IMG/VR virus record: IMGVR_UViG_3300032307_000380 | Location: 1 to 49,953 of that record | Source: a virus | Length of the DNA stretch: 49,953 nucleotides | Reading direction: 5' to 3' (one strand) | Shown here: positions 34,944 to 45,200 of the stretch, one piece after another | How positions within the stretch are numbered: the stretch's first letter is position 1 | Layout: each line of letters opens with the position of its first letter | Made by a program: the position numbers and the translations under genes | The notes under the pieces: generated by a model | The model's database searches: none | What the model was told of the DNA's origin: nothing | The model's input: only the letters and a program-made list of their open reading frames with translations

Positions 34944-35324
34944 TCATTCTAAACTTAGAAGGTAAATAAGTTGATTTAATGTACTCATCATTTCATCCCT
35001 TATGTTTAGTAAATCACTATCTTTTTCTGGATCTAAATCATTAGAAAATTCAATCAACGCATCAATACAAACAGAAATCATATTTTTTGGGTTCATTTCA
35101 GATAAATTAATAAGTTTTATCTGATTCGTTTCATCGTCTAATGTAAACCTACCATATTTTCCCATGGATACTTCAACAAAAGTATCAATTAGTCCACCTA
35201 ATTTATCGTATGTGTCTCCAAAAGCTAAATGTCTTGATAACCCTTTAGTTTGCCAATGGTTTATTTTTAATTGGGTGTGTAACCCTAATAAAAAATTTAC
35301 TTTAGAACTTAAATTCATCGTCAT
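34944..35324 (-). CDS. Ferritin/Dps-like small phage protein (DUF5856-type)
   Basis: The protein has 126 aa and is largely helical. The segment LLGLHTQLKINHWQTKGLSR, followed by GDTYDKLGGLIDTFVEVSMG and KYGRF, is the pattern of DUF5856 phage proteins, which resemble four-helix ferritin/Dps folds (HxxH-W-Q and D-x-F-x-E positions). In Dps such residues bind iron at subunit interfaces; whether this one does is unknown. The first ATG is used here, but MNLSSK two codons later is equally possible. It overlaps the 213-aa gene by 23 nt and is the last gene before the terminator. A virion or late function is inferred from the operon. The stop codon is TGA. Confidence 0.75.
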   Translation of the reverse strand: MTMNLSSKVNFLLGLHTQLKINHWQTKGLSRHLAFGDTYDKLGGLIDTFVEVSMGKYGRFTLDDETNQIKLINLSEMNPKNMISVCIDALIEFSNDLDPEKDSDLLNIRDEMMSTLNQLIYLLSLE

Positions 35325-35943
35325 AATCTTGTTTATTAAAGGTATCTCTTATGGTTTCTTGAGAATAATTCTCAATGTCATTTTTTGTTAAAATGTATTC
35401 ATTTTTTCCAGATGACCTCATTTGGTCTTGTTTCTGTGTGAAAAATTCTTGTGGATTTTGATTAAATGGATATGAATCTAAAGAACGCATTTGTAATCTT
35501 TCTTGTGGTGTAGGTTCTTTCACTTGTTCAATTTTAGCACCTAATTCATCAATCTTAGTTATAATATTATTCATACTAGCTAATTTGGATTCCAAATCAT
35601 TTAATTTTGTGAATACATCATCCATTTTACCAATAACATCTTTATTCTCACCTTTAGTATTTTCAATGTCTGTTTTAATAGATTTAGTCATATTTACTAA
35701 ATCTGTTATATCAATTTCTTCAGTATTTGAAACATCTGGTGGTGCAACTTCGGCACCAGTTGGTGGTACTCCACCTGCTTCTCCAGGTAATGCTCCAGTA
35801 TCTGCCGGTAATTCACCAGTATCGGTTGGTAACCCTCCTGCTTCAGGTTCCGGTAATTCTTGCTCTTTCATAAGTTTTCTAGTGTACTTATTGATTTGAT
35901 TAAATCTAGCAACTTCTTCTAATAATTTTTTTTCTAATTTCAT
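35302..35943 (-). CDS. Coiled-coil protein with Pro/Gly repeat, likely virion-associated
   Basis: The protein has 213 aa. A charged N-terminal helix (residues 1-28) is followed by a low-complexity stretch (about 30-70) of repeated GxLPxDTG units, then a long predicted coiled coil (about 73-143, with KMDDVFTKLNDLESKLASMN). A polar C-terminus ends YDDEFKF. I recognise no enzyme. Its position between the hub-like gene and the DUF5856-like gene suggests a structural or scaffolding accessory. It begins 4 nt after the stop of the 67-aa gene. Confidence 0.75.
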   Translation of the reverse strand: MKLEKKLLEEVARFNQINKYTRKLMKEQELPEPEAGGLPTDTGELPADTGALPGEAGGVPPTGAEVAPPDVSNTEEIDITDLVNMTKSIKTDIENTKGENKDVIGKMDDVFTKLNDLESKLASMNNIITKIDELGAKIEQVKEPTPQERLQMRSLDSYPFNQNPQEFFTQKQDQMRSSGKNEYILTKNDIENYSQETIRDTFNKQDYDDEFKF

Positions 35944-35947
35944 AATA

Positions 35948-36151
35948 TTAATCTTGTAATAATTGTCTTCCGTCTTCTGTTATGAATTTTTTATTAATTC
36001 TTTCAACAATACCATCTTTACTTGTGATAACATAACATTCACCTGTCTGTAAATCACACTCTTCTCTTTCCATGTTATTTTTAGTTACTTTTCTAGTATT
36101 ACTGTTTGACATGTACTTATCTAAAGTTTTATTTATTTTTTCGTTTCCCAT
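35948..36151 (-). CDS. Small hypothetical protein
   Basis: The protein has 67 aa, is charged, and contains two cysteines (EECDLQTGECYVITSKDG). It is not recognised. It sits 38 nt after the 1904-aa gene and 4 nt before the 213-aa gene, in phase with operon spacing, and is preceded by an A/T leader with an ATAAATA element. There are no shadow ORFs of comparable length here, and the close packing supports it as real. Confidence 0.65.
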   Translation of the reverse strand: MGNEKINKTLDKYMSNSNTRKVTKNNMEREECDLQTGECYVITSKDGIVERINKKFITEDGRQLLQD

Positions 36152-36163
36152 ATTTTTTTATAT

Positions 36164-36170
36164 ATAAATA
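36164..36170 (-). promoter_or_regulatory. Candidate late-promoter element upstream of the 67-aa gene
   Basis: ATAAATA on the plus strand (TATTTAT on the sense strand, followed by ATATAAA), 13 nt before the start, in a 38-nt gap. It belongs to the recurrent element described in the findings. Confidence 0.25.
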
Positions 36171-36189
36171 TCATTCAAGAATAAAAAAA

Positions 36190-39100
36190 TTAAGACATTC
36201 TAAAATAGATAACTTCACCATCATTAATTTTTAAATCTGACATTAATTTTGGTGACATACCCATACCATAATTATCTAATCTTGGCCCAACAGATATTGG
36301 TCCTTGAACTTTTATATCACCAATAGAACGATCTAATTGATATTCTGGTTCTAATATTAGTGTTTTATTATTTAATGGGTTTTTAAATTCTGTTTTTACA
36401 TCTCTAATGTTTTTAGCATTTGCTACATTTAATTGGAATTTTAAATTATAAAATTTCATGTCAGAATTATTCACATCTGACCATAATACACCTGTTGCTA
36501 TATTCATCAATGTATTTTCTTCTATTGGATAATTAACACCACCCATTTTTACTACGATTGTCCTTAACCATGTTCCATCATTATCAACTTTTTGTACTGA
36601 TAACTCATTATCATAACCATTGTAAGGTACACCAAATTCAGTGATACCTACTTTTGGTGTAGTTTTGGTTATTTCTTCACCAGGAATTTTAACATCCCCT
36701 AAATTAGTTAAATATACATTACCATCATATTCTACTGAAGTAGTTTTTAAGTTTGTTTCTGTTTGTTGTTTTAATATCGCCTTTGCTCTATTTGAAATTT
36801 TATCGAACAATACACGATAACTCGCAATAAACGAATCTTTTGGATCTGGTAATGATGTATAAGGAATTCTAGTTCCAACAAAGTTTGTTGTGATTACATT
36901 ATTCTTTATACTATGATTAACCTCACTGATATAATACGACCCCTTAAACATTGGAATATTTTTTAAATAAAAATACATTGTGGGTTGAATCATAACATTA
37001 CCCATACATGATACGTCACATTTATAAGACGCTTGTTTATAATAATCAAATAAACCAATATCAACATTATATGCACCTGCACCAGATTCAGATCTAGCTA
37101 AGTTTTCTAAAACAACATACGATTCTGACGTATTTTTTAATGACGTTTGATCTAATGTAACTCCTTTAAATATTCCTTGATTTTGGTCACCAAAACTAAC
37201 TTCAAAAGCAACAACTTTATTTGATTTACTCAAATCGTTAGTTGAAAAACTTTCTAAACATGTGGTGATTAATGGGTTGTTATTTACACTACCAATATAG
37301 AAACTATCATCAGAAAATTTATATTCTTTACTATATGATAAATCAAGACTTTTAGATGTATTACCAACTAATTGAAGTATAATTTTAGGTGATGATTCTT
37401 GATAGTCAACTTCTAAAAAAGTTCCAAATAAATTATTAGCAATAGTTTTGGATGGTAAAATTTTACTTTTATTTTTTAAATTAGTACCATAGAAATTTAC
37501 ATAAGAAGGTAATGCCCTCATATCTAATCCAGTACCTTGTATTAAAATAGAAATTGCTGAGTATAAATTAATATTAACATTTTTAGGGTCTAATAAATGA
37601 GTTATTTTATCGATGTTCAAATAAAACTTATCTCCGATATCTCTATTTGATTTATCTAAAATTAAAAACTCTTCTAATAAAAGTCTTTGTCCTATAGAAT
37701 TTCCTGACGACCATTTATCATTAAATGATTTAAATGTATTATATAATTCAAGTTTTGTTTGGTCAGTATTATAACCTCTATATAAATTTACATAATTATC
37801 TTTTATTTTTAATGATTCATTTTTATATGAACTTAGTTTTTTAAATAAAAGATTAATAAAGTATTCTAATCTTCTTTCAGATCCTGTAGCGTAAATTCCA
37901 TTACCATTACCACTAAATATTGATGTCTGTAAATACTGTTTAAACGCCACATTAGTATTTACTCCGCCTGATTTAACATAACCAGCATAAATTTGAACCA
38001 TAGGTCGATATGCTATAATATTTTCCTCATTCAACTTAATATTATTAATAATGAAAAAATTATTATAATAACCATCAATATCTTCACCAATATAAAGTTT
38101 TATGAAATTTTGATTATTTAGTGTATTGTCAGTTGAATCAAAAGTTGATTCCTTAAAAAGTGATAACGTTTTTTTATAATTAAAAACTTCAGGTTGTGCT
38201 ATTCCATAAAAAGTGTATGGGTCTATTTCTTTTGGATTAGCAACCGTAAATTTAATTAAATTTTGATTATTAAGAATATTTGATGTTATATATTCCGATT
38301 TAATCGTTTGTTTTTGTTTTATTAAAGTGAGTAATGGATCACCAGTAATTGTGGTATTTGTATCTTTATCTATTGTACATATATCTTTTAATAAATCTTG
38401 AAATTTTGGATAATTAACATTTAAAAATTTTTGATACGGAATTTCATAGTTACCATTTTCAGAAGCAAAGTCTAAAAACATTTCTTCAAATGATTCTAAA
38501 ATTTTTGGATTAAATGTCCCAATTAAATCAATAACTTTTCTATAATTTGAATCAATAGAAAAAACATTATCAGTGGTAGAATTTGGAACATAATTTCTTG
38601 GATATTCAGAATAAGACGCGAATGTTTTTCCAGAAAACTCTGAAGTTATAAATTCATCACCCCAAAAGATTCTAATATTATATTGTTCAGCAAATGGAAA
38701 TAATTCGTTATTCTTATTTTTTAAATCATTATTATTAAAACCATTAGAAGGTAATAAAGTATAATAATTTTGTGTTGGATTATATTCTGAATTATCAACA
38801 TATACTGTCCAATAATTATTATTCTTTACTTCTTTTTTATGTATTATTTTATTTGAAATTGTTTGAGCACTGTATGATGTGTTTCCTGAACTTACATTAT
38901 AATGAGCATACCCATTTACTATTTGATGGAAGATAGCTTGGTAAAATGGGTTAATACCCACATTAGTATCGTGTGTTACTGTTGTTGAATTTATTGTAAA
39001 TGTAGTATATGTTGTACCAGTATAATCACCATCAAAAAATGTCGTACCTGTTATGGGTTGTGTTATATTATTTGAATTCAAAAAACCATCTAAAATATCT

Positions 39101-41904
39101 ATATTATTTTTTATTTTATTTTTATAACGATGATAAATTGACCCCCACTTTAACATTAAATGATATGGTATAAAATGTGTGGATGATATTTCTCTAAACA
39201 ATGATGACATTAATATAGACCTACCATTAAATGTTATATTGTCTTCCAAATCAAGAAAGGGTAAAGAATTTAATAATAGATATGCTGATCCACTATATTT
39301 ACCTTCGTCTTTTTTATTAATAAAGTCAGTATAAAGTTGTTTATGGAAATATGGTGTATTTAAAATATTTATATTGTCATTACCATTTTTAATACCATGT
39401 AAAAACATATTTTTTACATATGGGGTTTTAACCCATGATTCTGAATTAACAGGTGAACATATGAAACCTTGATTTGGATTCACGGTTAAAATACCATCAA
39501 AAATAAAATTGTTATCAGTAAATGATGAAACATCTAAGTAATCTAAATATATATCTGAATTAAATGGGTATATATTTTTTCTATATGGTTCTGGAACATA
39601 TCTCAATAATTCTGAATTTAATTCATCTTTCTTAAATGAATTTGATGATTTTGAAATGTTACTATATTTTTCGAAATAAAATGGATATTCAATAATGTCT
39701 TTCAGATAGGATATGGTTGGTAAATTATCTCTAAAATATTGGAACCTATCATTTGGTGATGAATCCACAAGAAATCCATCTAATACTTTACTATCTGTTG
39801 AAATAGAAATTAATGAATCTATTGTTTTTAAGTTTTTCATCAATTGAATTAAATCAATATTTCCTTCAATAGATTCTATTATATTTTCATATTCTTCATC
39901 AACTAAATACCTTAAAAAAGTATTATTAAAAGAATCAAATAATGTTATATATTTTGCTCTTTCATATATTTCATAAATAAATGACGCGAATGTTTTATCA
40001 ACATATGGTAAATTTTTATTTACCACATCGATACCACTTATATCATCAATTTTATTCTCATCAAAATCACTCTCAAATATATAGTTTATGTCATTAGTTG
40101 TTGGTTCATTTTTAACATTAGTATCAATTCTGTTGGTCACTATTTTAATAAACTCTTCAACAAAATCTACTTCAGGCCATATATTTTTATCATTTGATTT
40201 TAATTTTTCAATTAAGTCTACTTCTCCAGGGTATGATAATACATTTTGTTTACACCCTACATTTGGTCTTTTTACTTCCGGCCATGGGTATATTGGTAAT
40301 GTATTTTTACTTTGTTCATTAGTTAGACCATATAATAAATTTGATCTAACATTTCCATTATCAAAAGACCTATTATGGACATCTTTCATTAACCTAATAT
40401 ACACATCAGCGTTTGCTAAAATAACAGCTAATATGTTACGAATGGTCGGTTCAAATCCAAATCCTTTAGACGGGTCTTTGATGATTTCATTCATTTTTAA
40501 TTCAACTTCATTTTGAAGTTTATTTTTTTGTTCATCAAACGATTGTCTAACTTTATAGATGTCATTAATTAAATTATCAATACCTACAATTACTTTATTA
40601 GTCGAATCCTTCTCATAATAATCTTTAATTGATTTGACACTTTTTAATGTCACTTTTTTAAAATCAGAATTTGTTTTATTTGAAAAACTATTAACAGTAT
40701 CTAATAATTTTGTTATTTGTTCAGTTCCGTTAATGATTAATTTTTCTAATGAACCATTTTTATTTTTATCAATTATTGTATCTAATTTTGTTTTATCAGA
40801 ACCAACAATATAATACCAATTTTCAGATGATGTACTATTGTTTTGTAAAACTTTTGTTTTAACTGTATATTCTTTAGTTAAATTTTTACTTGCCCAAGCT
40901 TTAATTATGTTTTCAAAATTTTCAATTTCTTTTTCTAAATCTTTAACACCAGATAAAACTTTCATATCCACAACATTTTTAAAAATTTCTTTTTCTAAAA
41001 TTTTATCTAATGATTCTGCAATATATCCTAACTCTTTTAGAGTTTTAACTGGCATATCTTTTGGTACTAAGTTTTTTTGTTTGTATTCATTAAAAATTGA
41101 TGTTAATATAGAATAACCTTTTGACCCTTTTGATACATATTTTTCGTATCTACCTGTTGATTCATTAAATTTTTTGTTTTCAACTTTTTCATTTAAAAAC
41201 ATATATGGTGAATTAACCAACTGAGATAATGTTATATCACTTAGAAAAGCATACGTTGATCCAACAAAAGTTGTTGTTACCTCAAAATTACCATTTGAAT
41301 CGTTAAATCTAGAACTAAATTTAATCATATGTAAACGATACCTAATCGCTTTACCATAAAATCCTTTTACTGTTAAATAAAAAATTGGCCAAGGTAAATG
41401 AAAAAATGCCTTATATGGTGAATTAGATGCTGATTCAAATAATACTTTACCTCTAACATCAACAAAATTAATAGTTACTTGTGGTATGAAATTTGCACCT
41501 TTTATATTAATACTTATTGAATCTATACCAAAGTTTTGACCAGATTTATCTGATAAAAAATAATCATCATTTTCTTTTGTTGAATTATTTAATTCGGGTA
41601 TACCCACAAAAGAATCAGTATATGATGTATCAAAATCACCGTCACCTGTTTGTGATCTTAAAAAATTAAGATTACCTTTAGCTATGTTTGTTAAAGTTGA
41701 GCCTTGGTCTTTTGATACAAGAATAGATCTTGGAACTAAATCGGCCTCTAAATTAACATACATAACCAAATTTTCTTGTTTGAAATTTCTTGGTTGTACT
41801 TTACCATCATTATCTACTATACTATTTGGGTCAATATATATTAAATTATTTTGGTCTACTTTTACTAAAATATTTTCATTACTATTTAAATCGTTATTCG
41901 CCAT
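36190..41904 (-). CDS. Very large baseplate hub-like tail protein
   Basis: The protein has 1904 aa. Residues about 136-222 (VTINFVDVRGKVLFESASNS, then PYKAFFHLPWPIFYLTVKGF) form a conserved-looking beta domain. A second one lies near the C-terminus at about 1620-1690: GNVMIQPTMYFYLKNIPMF followed by GSYYISEVNHSIKNNVITTN. The pattern 'MxPxxYxYLxxxPxFxGxYxIxxVxHxIxxNxxxTxFxG' is typical of tail hub proteins of the gp27/gpD type. The roughly 1400 residues between are Asn/Ser-rich and unassigned. T4 gp27 has 391 aa, so this protein is about five times larger. The start overlaps the LysM/gp53-like gene by 11 nt. No lysozyme motif was recognised. Hub assignment is inferred from the two end domains. 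Confidence 0.8.
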   Translation of the reverse strand: MANNDLNSNENILVKVDQNNLIYIDPNSIVDNDGKVQPRNFKQENLVMYVNLEADLVPRSILVSKDQGSTLTNIAKGNLNFLRSQTGDGDFDTSYTDSFVGIPELNNSTKENDDYFLSDKSGQNFGIDSISINIKGANFIPQVTINFVDVRGKVLFESASNSPYKAFFHLPWPIFYLTVKGFYGKAIRYRLHMIKFSSRFNDSNGNFEVTTTFVGSTYAFLSDITLSQLVNSPYMFLNEKVENKKFNESTGRYEKYVSKGSKGYSILTSIFNEYKQKNLVPKDMPVKTLKELGYIAESLDKILEKEIFKNVVDMKVLSGVKDLEKEIENFENIIKAWASKNLTKEYTVKTKVLQNNSTSSENWYYIVGSDKTKLDTIIDKNKNGSLEKLIINGTEQITKLLDTVNSFSNKTNSDFKKVTLKSVKSIKDYYEKDSTNKVIVGIDNLINDIYKVRQSFDEQKNKLQNEVELKMNEIIKDPSKGFGFEPTIRNILAVILANADVYIRLMKDVHNRSFDNGNVRSNLLYGLTNEQSKNTLPIYPWPEVKRPNVGCKQNVLSYPGEVDLIEKLKSNDKNIWPEVDFVEEFIKIVTNRIDTNVKNEPTTNDINYIFESDFDENKIDDISGIDVVNKNLPYVDKTFASFIYEIYERAKYITLFDSFNNTFLRYLVDEEYENIIESIEGNIDLIQLMKNLKTIDSLISISTDSKVLDGFLVDSSPNDRFQYFRDNLPTISYLKDIIEYPFYFEKYSNISKSSNSFKKDELNSELLRYVPEPYRKNIYPFNSDIYLDYLDVSSFTDNNFIFDGILTVNPNQGFICSPVNSESWVKTPYVKNMFLHGIKNGNDNINILNTPYFHKQLYTDFINKKDEGKYSGSAYLLLNSLPFLDLEDNITFNGRSILMSSLFREISSTHFIPYHLMLKWGSIYHRYKNKIKNNIDILDGFLNSNNITQPITGTTFFDGDYTGTTYTTFTINSTTVTHDTNVGINPFYQAIFHQIVNGYAHYNVSSGNTSYSAQTISNKIIHKKEVKNNNYWTVYVDNSEYNPTQNYYTLLPSNGFNNNDLKNKNNELFPFAEQYNIRIFWGDEFITSEFSGKTFASYSEYPRNYVPNSTTDNVFSIDSNYRKVIDLIGTFNPKILESFEEMFLDFASENGNYEIPYQKFLNVNYPKFQDLLKDICTIDKDTNTTITGDPLLTLIKQKQTIKSEYITSNILNNQNLIKFTVANPKEIDPYTFYGIAQPEVFNYKKTLSLFKESTFDSTDNTLNNQNFIKLYIGEDIDGYYNNFFIINNIKLNEENIIAYRPMVQIYAGYVKSGGVNTNVAFKQYLQTSIFSGNGNGIYATGSERRLEYFINLLFKKLSSYKNESLKIKDNYVNLYRGYNTDQTKLELYNTFKSFNDKWSSGNSIGQRLLLEEFLILDKSNRDIGDKFYLNIDKITHLLDPKNVNINLYSAISILIQGTGLDMRALPSYVNFYGTNLKNKSKILPSKTIANNLFGTFLEVDYQESSPKIILQLVGNTSKSLDLSYSKEYKFSDDSFYIGSVNNNPLITTCLESFSTNDLSKSNKVVAFEVSFGDQNQGIFKGVTLDQTSLKNTSESYVVLENLARSESGAGAYNVDIGLFDYYKQASYKCDVSCMGNVMIQPTMYFYLKNIPMFKGSYYISEVNHSIKNNVITTNFVGTRIPYTSLPDPKDSFIASYRVLFDKISNRAKAILKQQTETNLKTTSVEYDGNVYLTNLGDVKIPGEEITKTTPKVGITEFGVPYNGYDNELSVQKVDNDGTWLRTIVVKMGGVNYPIEENTLMNIATGVLWSDVNNSDMKFYNLKFQLNVANAKNIRDVKTEFKNPLNNKTLILEPEYQLDRSIGDIKVQGPISVGPRLDNYGMGMSPKLMSDLKINDGEVIYFRMS

Positions 41905-42217
41905 AATATAAATTATATAATTCTATGTTCCTATTATAATCTTGTAATGTAGTAATTAATGGAAAAGGTATTCTTAATAAAGAATTATTTGGTATCATAA
42001 ATTCGATACTACCTACAAATGGATTTGATAATAATATTAACCAACCAAATGTTGGTGTATTATAATATTCTTGCGATATTTTATCTAATCTATCTTTTCC
42101 TTTTTTATATAAAAAATATTTATCTGTTGTTTTAATAGGTATTTCAATTCCAGGTACTATCTTGAATTCACTATCTTCAACAAAAAATTGATATCTATTA
42201 AAATATTCTCTTGCCAT
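41894..42217 (-). CDS. 53: LysM-like baseplate wedge protein (gp53-type)
   Basis: The protein has 107 aa. FLYKKGKDRLDKISQEYYNT followed by PTFGWLILLSNP and MIPNNSLLRIP is a LysM-like fold as used in T4 gp53 and tail protein X: a 'DRLDxIAxxYYxxxxxWWxIxxxN' core and a final 'G..LRIP'. gp53 joins wedges in the T4 baseplate; this one is about half the length and consists of little beyond the LysM-like part. Its ATG overlaps the TAA of the 1582-aa gene by one base (TAATG) and its end overlaps the 1904-aa gene by 11 nt, so the three tail proteins are translationally coupled. Confidence 0.75.
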   Translation of the reverse strand: MAREYFNRYQFFVEDSEFKIVPGIEIPIKTTDKYFLYKKGKDRLDKISQEYYNTPTFGWLILLSNPFVGSIEFMIPNNSLLRIPFPLITTLQDYNRNIELYNLYYGE

Positions 42218-45200
42218 TATTTTTTAGTTTTATAAAAATTTAGTTTAGTTGTCACTTCAAAAGAATCTGAATTTATTTTCTTAATCTCTTCTTTTATATT
42301 CTCGTTTGTATCTGTAGATTCTGTTATGTTAAACTTTATCACGTTAGAATTTTTTCTCTGAGGAATTTTACTGAATTTAAAATCTTTCTGTTTAGGTTTT
42401 TCAAGAAAATCTTCAATCCTTTTTCTAATTTTAACTCTTACATTTTCAGGAAAAACTATGGTATCTTTTTCATATTCTTTCATGATTAAATCAAGAAATG
42501 GTACACTATTAATAGAATTGTTTAATAATACTTTTATGATTTTTTTAAAATCATTATCCAAAATAATAGGGTTATAAAAATCTATAGTTGTTGTTAAGTC
42601 ATTATATAATTTAAAAGTATTTTTTTCAATATACTCAATACAAGAAGAATATTCGTTGTATATAATATCGTATGTGAATCCTGACAACATTGCAGATGTA
42701 ACTATTTCTCCTGAAATTTTACTATCCTTCCCAAACTTAACAACATAATTAAGTTTATCTAATGTTGATATTAGATTGTTTCTTGTTTTTTCTAATTCTT
42801 GGAATGGATTTTTATCTACTAAATAATTTATTATTTTTTCAGTATATGAAACAATATATGGTGTTATAAATTGATTAGACCTTGTAACTTTTGCTGGTGA
42901 TAAATCTTTATCCAAATTAAACATTTCAGATAAATTAGTTGTATTTATTTTCCCTACTAATGATTCCAATAAACCTCTTTTTAATACTGATAAGTCTTTA
43001 TTTTTTTTATAATTACCAAATAGTGATATAGTTTTTCCTGGTGTATTAGATGTTGTTGTATAAACATCATATTGATGTATTGGTCTATACAAAGTATCAA
43101 ACAACAATCTACCAATCTCTAATCCATATGTCGGTATTAACTTATTATATAATGTCTCATAAGTCTTTAAATATTGTTCAGTATATAAGAAAATATCATT
43201 AATGTATTGGGTATATTCTAATGTATTATTTTTTGTATCTAACAACCCAATATATTTTCCTTCACTTATTTTATTTACATTTTGTGTTTCTGTTTTTTGT
43301 GTAGGTTTATTTCTTAATTCATATAATTCAGTTAAAAAATCTTTTGTAAATTCTTCTGTTGTTTTACCATCAATCTTTTCATTAGTAGTTATTGATCTTT
43401 CATCATACATTTCAGTATTAGCAAAGAAATTTGATGATAACGCATTTTGTAGTTTTTCTATTGGTTTTGATAATCCTTGACCTCCAATAAATGCGATTGA
43501 ACATGATACATTTGCAATCATTGGTTGCATTCCAATACCTTCAGGGTTCATATCCCATGTACTATCATCATATGTAATATTAACATCTCTTATTATAATT
43601 TTAGAATGATAAAAATCACCTATTCTTAAAATACTTACAGGTGGTGGTCCAAATGATGTATTTCTAGCAGTTAAATCACTTTCATCAACAATACCTTTAA
43701 CTGGTATCGTATCTCCAGGTCTAATACATTGAAGCATAAATGTTAAACGAGAATTAAGACCTTCTGGTGTTGTTGAATGAAAAGCGGGATGAAAATATTT
43801 TAATTTTTCTTTTAAAGATTTAAAAACAATTGGAGAATTTTCTTCAAGTTTTTTAAAATAATAACATTCCGATAATGTTTTCATAATTATCCTTTTAAGA
43901 GGATCAATTAATGGTTTATTTGTTGGTGAATCTATAATAATGTCAGGTCCAGGTGTTATTATTGTAACTGGTTCAGGTGGTACTATTGGTTCTGGTGGTA
44001 CAACTTCAACTTCACTATATTTTAATGTAACTTTAGATTGTCTACAAAAAAAAGCAATTGGTGAATTTGTTTTTAATCCTTTAACAACAGAAAATTCTTT
44101 TCCAATACAATTAGTTTCAGGTGAGTTACCCGTAAATTTCTCACCATAATTTACAGTATTTATAATTACATTTCCTTGATTATTTTCATAACCAAATTCA
44201 CTTAATTTAAATTGTCTTATAATTTTTATTGGTTGTCCTTTTGTAACTACAGTTAAATCAGGAGTATTTTGGTCGGCTGGTTTTGATTCTGATTCACTAA
44301 TGCTTTTAATCCATTTTTTTTCTAAATCAGGTACTTTACCATTACTAATTCTTTGAAAAAAATCATTTATAATACTTGAACTTCTTCTTAATGAAAGTTT
44401 TTCGTTATATAATTCTGAAGCAAGAGATGATGCTGACGATTCTATTGTTATTGTGATATTATTTATTTTTTTTGTTAATATTTTTTGTTTTAATATTTCA
44501 CTTTTTTCTGTATAATTTAAAAATTGGTCGTTAGATTCTATAAATGCAAGGTCTAACTTTACTACTTGTTCATTTACTTTATCTGTTGTTATAACTGTAT
44601 TTGGGTCACCAAATACATATGATATTTCATTTTTTAATTGATTTGTTCGTGTTAATCCTGTTATACTTTTTAAATCATTATTCAAGTCTAATAAAACTTT
44701 ATCTTTTTTACCATAAAAAGATTGGAATGATGGACCATATTGTGTATTAACATAAACAGTTTGTAAGTTTGGACCAGGGTAATCATTATCAAATTTTAAA
44801 TTAAATGAATTTGTTATTTCACTTACTTTGTTATTATTGTTTGTTGGTTGTTGTGGAACTTCAACTGGACTTAAAACACTTTTTTGTGTTTTTATAACTT
44901 GAGTGTCTTTAGATTTTTCAAGATATGAAAGTATTAATTTAATATCGTCAGCATCTAAATAAGTATATTTTCTAATTAAATCATAAAAATCTAATTGTTC
45001 ACATCCAGAAAAAAAAGATTTAATATAATTTTCAGATTCTTCATCACTCATATTAGTAAAATGTTCTCTTACTAACAAATTTAATATACTAGGATGGTCA
45101 ACAACAATCTTAAATGATAATTGACCAGTTCTTGATGTATCTTGATACGTATAAATTGGTTCAGGTCTTCCAAGGAATGTATTATCTGACCATCTAGCAC

